6,432 bases of DNA, from NCBI GenBank assembly GCA_016789485.1, contig JAEURE010000162.1, forward strand, positions 1 through 6,432, read 5' to 3'. This document shows positions 1 through 5,830 of this stretch, in pieces. The notes beneath the pieces are model-generated. The model did no database searches and was not told the DNA's origin. It saw nothing but the letters and a program-made list of their open reading frames with translations. The translations under genes and the position numbers were made by a program. Within the stretch, counting starts at the first letter, position 1; the number at the start of each line of letters is the position of its first letter. This DNA comes from Anaerolineales bacterium. Its GTDB lineage: Bacteria > Chloroflexota > Anaerolineae > Anaerolineales > Villigracilaceae.

Positions 1-412
1 CCGGGTCGAGCGATTCGGCATACGTCGAGAAAAGGAGGCGAACAATTTGGATGAATTCATCGCGCAGTGGGTGTCCGTCAAGTTCGGGCGGGATGGTGAA
101 GTCATCAGGTCCCCATTTTTGATAACGGGTTGATTTTTCTGTATAGGAGGCGAGGCGGCTGCTTTCGATGGTTTCGATGGCAACACGCGAAATATTTTCA
201 AAGGCAAGATGCAGGACTGCATGTTCAGCCACGGAGGCATGTCCGTAGCCGACAACCCATTTCTCATGGAATTTTGCTGATTTTTCATCACTTAATTCAG
301 AAGCTATCTCACGGAAGGATTCGGGCGCGCGCGATGTTTTGGCAAAAGCCACGGCAATCGTTTCAGGGCTGAGCGCGCGTGGGGATAGTAAATAAATTTC
401 TCGTTCGGGCAT
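1..412 (-). CDS. thyX: ThyX-like FAD-dependent thymidylate synthase, N-terminal 137 residues (3' end outside window)
   Basis: The reverse strand reads without a stop from an ATG at 412 to the window edge, giving 137 codons. The protein begins MPEREIYLLSP and has the ThyX core: GHASVAEH at residues 57-64, a following helix rich in hydrophobics, and SSRLASYTEKSTRYQ at 84-98. ThyX enzymes use FAD, NADPH and methylene-tetrahydrofolate to methylate dUMP to dTMP in the cytoplasm. The family signature RHR-x7-S appears here as SSR-x7-S (S84, S85, R86, S94), with E92, R96 and Y97 kept, so this is a divergent branch. The start is supported by a GAGGAG Shine-Dalgarno at 418-423, five bases before the ATG. 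A strong promoter lies at 443-471, and the HIT gene upstream is closed by its own terminator, so this gene is probably transcribed separately. The catalytic C-terminal part is not visible. Family assignment is firm; that it really makes dTMP is inferred. Confidence 0.85.
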   Translation of the reverse strand, partial: MPEREIYLLSPRALSPETIAVAFAKTSRAPESFREIASELSDEKSAKFHEKWVVGYGHASVAEHAVLHLAFENISRVAIETIESSRLASYTEKSTRYQKWGPDDFTIPPELDGHPLRDEFIQIVRLLFSTYAESLDP

Positions 413-442
413 GGGGACTCCTCTTTGAAAATGGTCTCGCAG

Positions 443-471
443 TTTATAGACGATAATGTTGCTCAAGTCAA
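443..471 (-). promoter_or_regulatory. Sigma70-type promoter for thyX
   Basis: On the reverse strand there is a -35 hexamer TTGACT (471-466), a 17-base spacer, and a -10 hexamer TATAAA (448-443). Each hexamer differs from the sigma70 consensus at one position and the spacing is ideal. Transcription would start near 436, leaving a leader of about 24 bases that contains the GAGGAG ribosome site of thyX. The -35 box starts right after the T-run of the HIT terminator. This is the best promoter match I found in the window. Confidence 0.65.
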
Positions 472-507
472 TAAAAAAGCGACCAGCTTTTTCTTCGCTG
501 ATCGCTT
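471..507 (-). terminator. Rho-independent terminator after the HIT gene
   Basis: On the reverse strand, AAGCGATCAGC (507-497) pairs with GCTGGTCGCTT (487-477) over 11 positions, one of them a G-U wobble. The loop is 9 bases and the arm runs into a T-run at 478-473. It begins 7 bases after the HIT stop codon and lies before the thyX promoter, so it separates the LP1-HIT transcript from thyX. Confidence 0.85.
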
Positions 508-513
508 CGATGT

Positions 514-858
514 TTATCCCATGGGGTGTTTCATAGGCGCGCCACCCAACAAGTGCAGGTGGATGTGGAAGACGGTTTGGCCGCCGTCTGCGTTTGTGTT
601 CATGATGAGACGATATCCGCTTTCGGCGATGCCCTCCTGGGCGGCGATATTTTTTGCGGTTGTGAACATGTGTCCGATCAGCGGCTCATCATCTACGATC
701 AGCATGTTGACTGAGTCGATGTGCTTGTTCGGGACGATCAGAATGTGGGTGGGTGCAGAAGGATTGATATCCCTAAATGCAGTTACCTGCTCGTCGCGAT
801 GGACAATGTTGCCTGAAATTTCACCTTTTACGATCTTGCAAAAAATACAATCTGTCAT
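514..858 (-). CDS. HIT-family (HINT-type) nucleotide-binding protein
   Basis: This 114-residue protein is a full-length histidine-triad protein. The triad HIHLHLL lies at residues 98-104; the middle histidine, H100, is the expected nucleophile, forming a nucleotidyl-histidine intermediate. HINT-type members are cytoplasmic homodimers that hydrolyse nucleoside phosphoramidates and related adenylated compounds; the physiological substrate is often unknown. The N-terminal CIFC (C4, C7) with H46 and H98 matches the structural zinc site of many bacterial members. ILIVPNKH (39-46) and the segment around GYRLIMN (81-87) are also typical. An AGGAG ribosome site at 865-869, six bases before the ATG, fixes the start. 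The gene begins 17 bases after the LP1 stop codon, so it is probably cotranscribed with LP1; the functional link, if any, is not evident. A clear terminator follows it. Confidence 0.95.
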   Translation of the reverse strand: MTDCIFCKIVKGEISGNIVHRDEQVTAFRDINPSAPTHILIVPNKHIDSVNMLIVDDEPLIGHMFTTAKNIAAQEGIAESGYRLIMNTNADGGQTVFHIHLHLLGGAPMKHPMG

Positions 859-875
859 GTGGGACTCCTGAAAAG

Positions 876-1988
876 TTAAGGGGTTGGGATGCGACCATAC
901 TCTTCACTACATACAATATCGTAATATTCAAGTTCGATGTCTTTGTTGGCTTCGGCGTAGGCAGCCGCCTCTTTGCCAATGGCTCGTACTTGATCTATGG
1001 CAGTGAATACTTCGCTTGCGTGATAACGAGGCAGGGTCATTAATGGATCATTGATCCTCCCTTCAGGGAGATAGTCCGGACGTTTGGGGTCGAATTCATT
1101 TGCGAGCGGAATCCAATTGTACATAACGGGTCCGCGCTGGTTGGCAGTGAATCCGAGTTGATATTTAAGCAGTCGTGCTGCCTCAACTGGCCGCTGGCCG
1201 AATCCGCCGTTGGGCCAGATAAATGCGTAAGGATTTTTTCTGTAGTTATATCCAAAAACATCCAGAGAATTCTTTAATTCACGGGCGATCACTGTTTTTG
1301 CAGATTCGTCTGAGAGGGTTGTGCCCGGAATGGCGCCCATGGCCTGGTGATCCAGGAAACCTTCTTCTTCCATATCGAGGTTTTCAAGCCAGAGGGAATC
1401 TGGGAGTTCAGGATCGCTTTGCCAGCCGTTGACAATAGTCCAGCCCCAGTTTTCCCAATATTGACGGTAATATCTATTAAAGTAGCTTTGATCGTAATTC
1501 CCATCTTGAATGATTAATACCGAGCGTGGCGGAATTTTTACATTCCTTTCGATATAGGAAAGGAATTCCTTCATTTTGATGGCTTCAAAACCCTGCATCT
1601 TAAGTTCGTGCATGGTTTTGATCAAATCTTCTTCGGTGATCTCGTAGGTTTCCGTTGCAGCAGTTGGTTGGACACGTCCGATCATCAGGATCATGACTAT
1701 TGTGCCAGGCATGGCATTATATGGTGTCCATTTGTTTTTCAGATAGCGGCAGGTGTCATCCACGTAGGTGTGCGGGGTATCCAGTGGATTGATATGTGTG
1801 GTCTGGAATAGCGGGGGAAGCGGGGGTGGAGTGATAAATGCAGTTTCGGAAGATTCTGAAAGCGCAGCTTCGGTTTGGGTGGATGTATTCGATGCAAAGG
1901 GTTCGCATGAAATCAGGGTAAAGACTATTAATAGGATGGGAGCGAAGCGGTATATAACTTGTTTTAATACATTTGTTTGCTTTTTCAT
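876..1988 (-). CDS. LP1: lipoprotein with degenerate polysaccharide-deacetylase (NodB/CE4-like) fold, probable pseudoenzyme
   Basis: This 370-residue lipoprotein precursor starts with MKK, has a hydrophobic segment (about 14-25) and a lipobox LISC with the lipidated cysteine at C28. A short Ser/Thr/Pro-rich stalk follows to about residue 70. The rest aligns end to end with its upstream paralog LP2: TYVDDTC (74-80), SVLII (156-160), the FIWPNGGF motif-3 region (256-263), GFTANQRGPVMYNWIP (279-294), DPLMTLPRY (314-322) and IELEYYDIVC (351-360). CE4-type deacetylases need a DD pair and an HxxxH metal site. Here these read Q161-D162 and M217/P221, and the early FHG motif of LP2 is IGR, so metal-dependent catalysis looks lost. 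It is expected to be anchored on the outer face of the cytoplasmic membrane. I chose the ATG at 1988 over an in-frame TTG at 2015 because it gives a normal signal peptide; no Shine-Dalgarno is visible for either. Function is unknown; glycan binding or partnering with LP2 is inference. Confidence 0.75.
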   Translation of the reverse strand: MKKQTNVLKQVIYRFAPILLIVFTLISCEPFASNTSTQTEAALSESSETAFITPPPLPPLFQTTHINPLDTPHTYVDDTCRYLKNKWTPYNAMPGTIVMILMIGRVQPTAATETYEITEEDLIKTMHELKMQGFEAIKMKEFLSYIERNVKIPPRSVLIIQDGNYDQSYFNRYYRQYWENWGWTIVNGWQSDPELPDSLWLENLDMEEEGFLDHQAMGAIPGTTLSDESAKTVIARELKNSLDVFGYNYRKNPYAFIWPNGGFGQRPVEAARLLKYQLGFTANQRGPVMYNWIPLANEFDPKRPDYLPEGRINDPLMTLPRYHASEVFTAIDQVRAIGKEAAAYAEANKDIELEYYDIVCSEEYGRIPTP

Positions 1989-2009
1989 AGATACTACATT
2001 GTAAACGAA

Positions 2010-2038
2010 ATTCAATTAACGAAAATACACGATAACAA
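2010..2038 (-). promoter_or_regulatory. Possible promoter for LP1, -35 inside the palindrome
   Basis: On the reverse strand, TTGTTA (2038-2033) and TTGAAT (2015-2010) are separated by 17 bases; each hexamer matches the sigma70 consensus at 4 of 6 positions. The -35 box lies within one arm of the palindrome at 2022-2060. An alternative is the better -10 box TACAAT (2003-1998), nine bases before the ATG. It has no good -35 and would give an almost leaderless message. Neither is certain. Confidence 0.3.
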
Positions 2039-2060
2039 TACGATTGTTATCGTGTATTTT
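2022..2060 (-). terminator. Perfect 18-bp palindrome: terminator of LP2 and/or operator of LP1
   Basis: Bases 2022-2039 and 2043-2060 are exact reverse complements, 18 of 18, separated by only ACG. The arms are AT-rich (4 G/C pairs) and end in four A:T pairs, so the reverse-strand transcript would form a long hairpin ending in UUUU. It starts 17 bases after the LP2 stop codon, which suits a terminator. The small loop, weak U-tail outside the stem, and position 34 bases upstream of the LP1 start also suit a repressor or activator site. On the plus strand it also reads AAAA-stem-TTTT. Confidence 0.6.
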
Positions 2061-2077
2061 GTGTTTGTAGGGGCATT

Positions 2078-3217
2078 TTATGGGATCGGTCCGTAAGTGG
2101 GAGCGCAGACGATGTCATAGTATTCGAGCTCGATGGTTTTGTTCTGTTCTGCGTAGGCTTTGGCTTCCTGCCCGATGACTCGGACAGAGTCAATGTTCTC
2201 ACGCGCATCTGTGCTCCAATAGCGGGGGAGGGTCATGAGGGGATTACCCGCGGGAACTTCTGGAATAGCAGAGGGATTGGAGTCGTTGAAGGCATCTGCC
2301 TGTGGAATCCAGTTATACATGACCGGGCCGCGCGGGTTAACAGTGAAGCCGAGTTTGTATCCCAATTGCGGGCCAATTTCAACTGCACGCGGAGAGAATC
2401 CTCCCCCGGGCCAAATGTAGGCGATGGGGGTCTTGTTCATATATTTCTGAATGGATGAGATCGCCCCGCCCATTTCACTGGTGATAAATTCATCTGAGGA
2501 GCCTTCACTAATGGGAGTATTGTGCAGGTATCCATGCGACTGATAATCCACCCAGCCTTCAGCGGATAATGCGGCGTTTTCCGCCCATAAATCCACACGT
2601 TCATCCACGCCAATATATGCATTGACAACGGGCCAGCCCCATTGGTTGTAGTAGGGACGGAAATGATCATTGAAATATTCTGCAAAGTGACGGTCGTCCA
2701 CGATTAAAAGCACGGAACGTTCGGGAATCTTTGCGTTGTTGTACATAAAGTCTGCCATTTGCTGCATGTTGATGGCTTGGAAGCCCATTTCATGTAGATC
2801 GTCCATAAGCTGTCTGTGCTGTGTCACCGTAATATCGTTTCCGGAAGCGTCACCTTTGTTAATGCCGTGGAACATGATGACCATGATTACTGTCCCCGGA
2901 GCGGAGTTGTTCGAGTTCCATTTATTTTGCAGGTACTGGCAGGCGTCTGCCACATAGCTGCGCGGAATATTATGTGATTTTAAGATGGCAGTTTGATAAG
3001 TGCCTGGCAGCGCTGGCGGCGTGCGCGGAACAGTTGCCGTCGGGATTGGTGTTTCGGTTGGGGCAGGTGTTTCAGTTGGGAGGTTTATCTGTGCATAGGC
3101 GGTTTGAAACGCTGCGGTTTGAACAGCATTTAAGTCTGCGGTGGGTGCTGCGGGTTGGCAGGATGCCAATAGCACAGTGAGTAGGCTAAGGGTAAGAATG
3201 AGGCGGGTTTTTGTCAT
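2078..3217 (-). CDS. LP2: polysaccharide-deacetylase-fold (NodB/CE4-like, PgaB-type) lipoprotein with active-site residues kept
   Basis: This 379-residue lipoprotein precursor has signal peptide MTKTRLILTLSLLTVLLASC with the lipidated cysteine at C20. A Thr/Pro-rich stalk (about 46-72) follows, then a catalytic-type domain. Candidate CE4 motifs, in order: IMFHGI (114-119); IVDDR (172-176), where D174 would be the base and D175 a metal ligand; SHGYLH (227-232), giving the HxxxH metal site H228/H232; and YIWPGGGFSPRAVE (267-280), like motif 3 of PgaB-type enzymes, followed by GYKLGFTVN. The domain would remove acetyl groups from N-acetylated surface or extracellular polysaccharide, on the outer face of the membrane. 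Motif 1 is IVDDR rather than the usual TFDDG. The longer reading back to 3418 was rejected: it would overlap ino1 by 146 bases and bury the signal peptide. No Shine-Dalgarno is visible; TAGAAT sits seven bases before the ATG. Fold assignment is fairly sure; substrate is unknown. Confidence 0.75.
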   Translation of the reverse strand: MTKTRLILTLSLLTVLLASCQPAAPTADLNAVQTAAFQTAYAQINLPTETPAPTETPIPTATVPRTPPALPGTYQTAILKSHNIPRSYVADACQYLQNKWNSNNSAPGTVIMVIMFHGINKGDASGNDITVTQHRQLMDDLHEMGFQAINMQQMADFMYNNAKIPERSVLLIVDDRHFAEYFNDHFRPYYNQWGWPVVNAYIGVDERVDLWAENAALSAEGWVDYQSHGYLHNTPISEGSSDEFITSEMGGAISSIQKYMNKTPIAYIWPGGGFSPRAVEIGPQLGYKLGFTVNPRGPVMYNWIPQADAFNDSNPSAIPEVPAGNPLMTLPRYWSTDARENIDSVRVIGQEAKAYAEQNKTIELEYYDIVCAPTYGPIP

Positions 3218-3235
3218 GAATGGAATTCTACCAAT

Positions 3236-3271
3236 AAAAAAGGGACAGGCTATTGCCGTGTCCCTTTTTTT
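3236..3271 (-). terminator. Rho-independent terminator after ino1
   Basis: AAAAAAGGGACA (3236-3247) pairs exactly with TGTCCCTTTTTT (3259-3270). An inner GGC/GCC helix, a TATT loop and one bulged base (3258) complete the hairpin. The reverse-strand transcript ends in a run of six U. It starts directly after the ino1 stop codon and ends 18 bases before the LP2 ATG. The symmetry would also let it work on the plus strand. Confidence 0.88.
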
Positions 3272-3272
3272 A

Positions 3273-4358
3273 TTACTCGTCTGATTTGCCTGAGATGAAG
3301 TCTTCCACTTTTTGGTGGGCGATCTCATCCTTGAATTGCTTGGGCGGGGTTTTGAAGAAATAAGAAGATGGGCCGACGATGGGGCCAGCAAGTTCGCGGT
3401 CAAGCGCGATCTTGGCACAGCGCACAGCGTCGATCATCACGCCTGCAGAATTGGGACTGTCCCACACTTCGAGTTTGAGTTCGAGGTTGAGCGGAACGTT
3501 GCCGAAGGTGGTGCCTTCCATGCGGATGTAACACCACTTGCGGTCGGTCAGCCAGGGGACATGGTCGCTGGGGCCAACGTGGACATTATCCTTGCCCATG
3601 TCATACGGAACCATGCTGGTGACGGCGTTGGTCTTGGATATCTTTTTGCTTTCGAGACGTTCGCGTTCGAGCATGTTGAGGAAGTCGGTATTGCCGCCAA
3701 AGTTGAGTTGATAGGTGCGATCGATCTTCACGCCTCGATCTACAAACAAGCTGGTCAACACACGATGAACAATCGTCGCCCCGACCTGACTCTTGATGTC
3801 ATCGCCAAGGATGGGCAAACCCGCATCGGCAAAGCGCTTGCCCCAGTATTCGGAGGAAGCGATGAAAACAGGAATGCCATTGACGAATGCGCAGCCTGCT
3901 TCGAGAATCTGTTCCACGTACCATTTGGTTGCCATCTCGGAACCGACGGGCAGGAAGTTGATGACCACATCTGTCTTGGTTTCGCGCAGTAGCTTGACGA
4001 TATCGGCAGTGGAGCCAGGCGCTTTTGTGATAACTTCGCTCAGGTATTTGCCGAGTCCATCGTGGGTCATGCCGCGCACAACGGGCACGCCAAGATGCGG
4101 GACATCACAGAATTTGTAGGTGTTGTTGGGGTCGGCGAAGATGGCTTCGGAAAGATCCTTGCCGACCTTGGTGGCATTCACATCGATGGCGAGGGTGAAC
4201 TCAATATCGCGCACATGATAATCGCCAAGCTGGGTGTGCATGATTCCGGGGATGGTCTCATCCTTTTTTGCGTTTTTGTAAAATTGAACGCCTTGAACGA
4301 GGGACGAAGCACAATTCCCCACGCCGATGATGGCGACACGTACTTTTTTGCTTGCCAT
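3273..4358 (-). CDS. ino1: myo-inositol-1-phosphate synthase (actinobacterial type)
   Basis: This 361-residue protein is close in length to Mycobacterium tuberculosis Ino1 (367). It is the NAD-dependent isomerase that turns glucose 6-phosphate into 1D-myo-inositol 3-phosphate, the entry point for phosphatidylinositol and other inositol compounds. The N-terminal Rossmann glycine motif GVGNCASS is at 12-19. The active-site half has [12 protein letters not shown] (185-196, with K189), [13 protein letters not shown] (218-230), the lysine-rich [11 protein letters not shown] (236-246), and [15 protein letters not shown] (292-306, with K295 and D300). All expected segments are present. The ATG is preceded by AAGGAG (4366-4371) at seven bases. 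A possible -10 box TATAAG (reverse strand, 4396-4391) lies upstream with a poor -35 (TGATAC, 4419-4414). It diverges from the histidine kinase gene across 98 bases. No phosphatidylinositol synthase, inositol monophosphatase or mycothiol gene is in the window, so the fate of the product here is open. Confidence 0.95.
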   Translation of the reverse strand: MASKKVRVAIIGVGNCASSLVQGVQFYKNAKKDETIPGIMHTQLGDYHVRDIEFTLAIDVNATKVGKDLSEAIFADPNNTYKFCDVPHLGVPVVRGMTHDGLGKYLSEVITKAPGSTADIVKLLRETKTDVVINFLPVGSEMATKWYVEQILEAGCAFVNGIPVFIASSEYWGKRFADAGLPILGDDIKSQVGATIVHRVLTSLFVDRGVKIDRTYQLNFGGNTDFLNMLERERLESKKISKTNAVTSMVPYDMGKDNVHVGPSDHVPWLTDRKWCYIRMEGTTFGNVPLNLELKLEVWDSPNSAGVMIDAVRCAKIALDRELAGPIVGPSSYFFKTPPKQFKDEIAHQKVEDFISGKSDE

Positions 4359-4411
4359 GAATATTCTCCTTGAATTTGGATTGCAATTTCCTTATATCTT
4401 TTGGACAGCTT

Positions 4412-4440
4412 TTGTATCAGATATACCCGTGAAGTATAAT
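4412..4440 (+). promoter_or_regulatory. Promoter for the histidine kinase gene
   Basis: A perfect -10 hexamer TATAAT at 4435-4440 has a weak -35 TTGTAT at 4412-4417 (3 of 6) with a 17-base spacer. Transcription would start near 4447, leaving a leader of only about ten bases with a minimal AGG (4449-4451) before the ATG at 4457. The weak -35 and short leader suggest low or activator-dependent expression. The candidate -35 of the divergent ino1 gene overlaps this one. Confidence 0.55.
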
Positions 4441-4456
4441 CTTACTGTAGGTAAAT

Positions 4457-5710
4457 ATGGCTATTGATCGAACAAGACTCCTTGAACGCCTTTTTGAAAT
4501 CACGCGTGGCCTCAGCGCCTCGGTGGATATGGAAACCTATCTTCAATCCATTCTTTCGGCCGCTGCCGAGTTGACCGAGAGCGAAAGCGCATCCCTGCTG
4601 GAATACAGCGAAATTTCGCAGGAATTTTCATTTAAATTTGTGCCATGGTTCCACCGCGATGCAGTCAGCTCCGCCAGGATCCCACTAAGTGGAAGTGTGG
4701 CAGGCTGGGTGTTCCTGAACGTAAAGCCGCTCGCCATTGATGATGTGGAAAACGATGATCGTCATTACAGCAAAATAGATGAGTTGGTCGGTTTCAAGAC
4801 CAAATCCATTTTGGGGGTGCCGCTTATTTTGCATGGAAGACCCGTAGGAGTATTTGAAGCGTTCAACAAACAGGATAATTATACCGAGGAAGATATTCTT
4901 GTTCTGGAAACTTTAGCGTCGCTCGCTTCCACCGCCCTGCAAAATGACCTGCTGGAAAAAAGCATCATGTCCTCCCAGGAGGAAGCCCGCGAACTGGATA
5001 AATTGAAAAATGAATTCATCGCGATCACATCTCATGAGTTGCGTACCCCGCTGGGGCTAATCCTTGGTCATGCCACGTTTTTGCGTGAACTGGTAGGCAA
5101 TGACTATCAGGAACAGGTGGATGCCATCATTCGCAATGCGACCAGGTTGAAGGAAATTATCGAAAGCCTCACCAGCGTGGATAATTATGAGTCGGGCGGT
5201 TCGCTTGTCCGCTCGCGCAGGGTTTCTGTAACACGCATCATCGAAGACGTCTCTGCTTCATTCCATGAAATGGCAATGAGCAAAGGCATTGCCCTCAAAA
5301 CTGAATTTCCAGACGGTCGTGAATTGTGGGTGGATATAGAGGGCGGCAAGATCGCCATTGTCTTGAGCAATCTATTGAAGAATGCTCTTACTTTCACGAA
5401 CGAAGGCGGTCAGGTCATCATTCGCGGCGAGCAAAAACCAGACTATATCACCGTGACCGTGCAAGATAACGGTCTGGGCATCCCTGCCAAAGATCTGCCC
5501 CGCATCTTTGACCGTTTTTATCAAGTCGAGTCGCATCTCACACGCAGGCACGGCGGCATGGGGCTGGGTCTTTCTGTTGCAAAAGTGATGATCGAAATGC
5601 ATGGCGGGCGCATTTGGGCTGAAAGCAAGGAAGGCGAAGGCAGTGCTTTTACATTCCTTTTACCCGTCAACAAAAAACACGAGGAACCTCCCCAACCATT
5701 TTCGGAATAA
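4457..5710 (+). CDS. Soluble GAF-domain sensor histidine kinase
   Basis: This 417-residue protein has no signal peptide or membrane segment, so it is cytoplasmic. A GAF sensor domain covers about residues 10-165 (GSVAGWVF at 79-86, SILGVPLILHGRPVGVFEAFNK at 117-138). A short linker helix leads to the HisKA dimerisation domain with the phospho-acceptor H193 in FIAITSHELRTPLG (187-200). The HATPase domain has all its boxes: N box NLLKNALTFT (305-314), G1 DNGLGIP (337-343), F box RIFDRFYQ (349-356) and G2 GGMGLGL (366-372). It should autophosphorylate H193 and pass the phosphate to a response regulator, but no receiver domain is fused or encoded nearby, so it is an orphan in this window. The GAF ligand cannot be told from sequence. 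No strong Shine-Dalgarno is present; the start follows a short leader from the TATAAT promoter. It is monocistronic, with a terminator seven bases after the stop. Confidence 0.95.
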   Translation: MAIDRTRLLERLFEITRGLSASVDMETYLQSILSAAAELTESESASLLEYSEISQEFSFKFVPWFHRDAVSSARIPLSGSVAGWVFLNVKPLAIDDVENDDRHYSKIDELVGFKTKSILGVPLILHGRPVGVFEAFNKQDNYTEEDILVLETLASLASTALQNDLLEKSIMSSQEEARELDKLKNEFIAITSHELRTPLGLILGHATFLRELVGNDYQEQVDAIIRNATRLKEIIESLTSVDNYESGGSLVRSRRVSVTRIIEDVSASFHEMAMSKGIALKTEFPDGRELWVDIEGGKIAIVLSNLLKNALTFTNEGGQVIIRGEQKPDYITVTVQDNGLGIPAKDLPRIFDRFYQVESHLTRRHGGMGLGLSVAKVMIEMHGGRIWAESKEGEGSAFTFLLPVNKKHEEPPQPFSE

Positions 5711-5716
5711 AAACTC

Positions 5717-5743
5717 TCCCGTCAACCCGTTGACGGGATTTTT
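5717..5743 (+). terminator. Rho-independent terminator after the histidine kinase gene
   Basis: TCCCGTCAA (5717-5725) pairs exactly with TTGACGGGA (5730-5738) around a CCCG loop, followed by five T (5739-5743) and a further T-rich stretch. It begins seven bases after the kinase stop codon. Confidence 0.9.
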
Positions 5744-5759
5744 GTTTCTTTGATACACT
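5730..5759 (+). promoter_or_regulatory. Possible promoter for the aminotransferase gene, overlapping the terminator
   Basis: TTGACG (5730-5735, 5 of 6 to the -35 consensus) is followed after 18 bases by TACACT (5754-5759, 4 of 6), with an upstream TG (5751-5752) that would make an extended -10. The -35 is the 3' arm of the kinase terminator. Start of transcription would be near 5766. A second reading, TTGATA (5750-5755) with TATCTC (5773-5778) at 17 bases, is weaker at the -10. Confidence 0.35.
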
Positions 5760-5830
5760 CACGCCCATTCTTTATCTCGTTGCGCGGAAGCAGGTATCCG
5801 AAGCAGCCTCCCCTTGAATTGGAAAACCTC

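Noticed and set aside
130..372. 80-codon plus-strand open frame near the left edge
   Set aside because: It is antisense to the thyX-like gene, whose reverse-strand frame has clear family motifs, a promoter and a ribosome site.
425..871. 148-codon plus-strand open frame opposite the HIT gene
   Set aside because: It is antisense to the HIT gene and runs through its terminator and the thyX promoter. The Cys/Met/Trp-rich product looks like a reverse-complement artefact.
1989..2015. TTG start at 2015 for LP1, adding nine residues
   Set aside because: It has no ribosome site and delays the positively charged MKK start of a standard lipoprotein signal; the ATG at 1988 is simpler.
2078..3217. LP2 Thr/Pro-rich stretch (residues 46-72) as a DNA repeat element
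   Set aside because: The repetition is at the protein level (TP/TET units of a surface stalk); the codons vary and do not form a regular DNA tandem repeat.
3218..3418. N-terminal extension of LP2 into ino1
   Set aside because: It would overlap the ino1 3' end, pass through its terminator and put 67 polar residues before a clear signal peptide and lipobox.
3312..3992. 226-codon plus-strand open frame opposite ino1
   Set aside because: It is fully antisense to a confident ino1 gene. Its composition follows from the reverse frame of that gene and it shows no recognisable domain or ribosome site.
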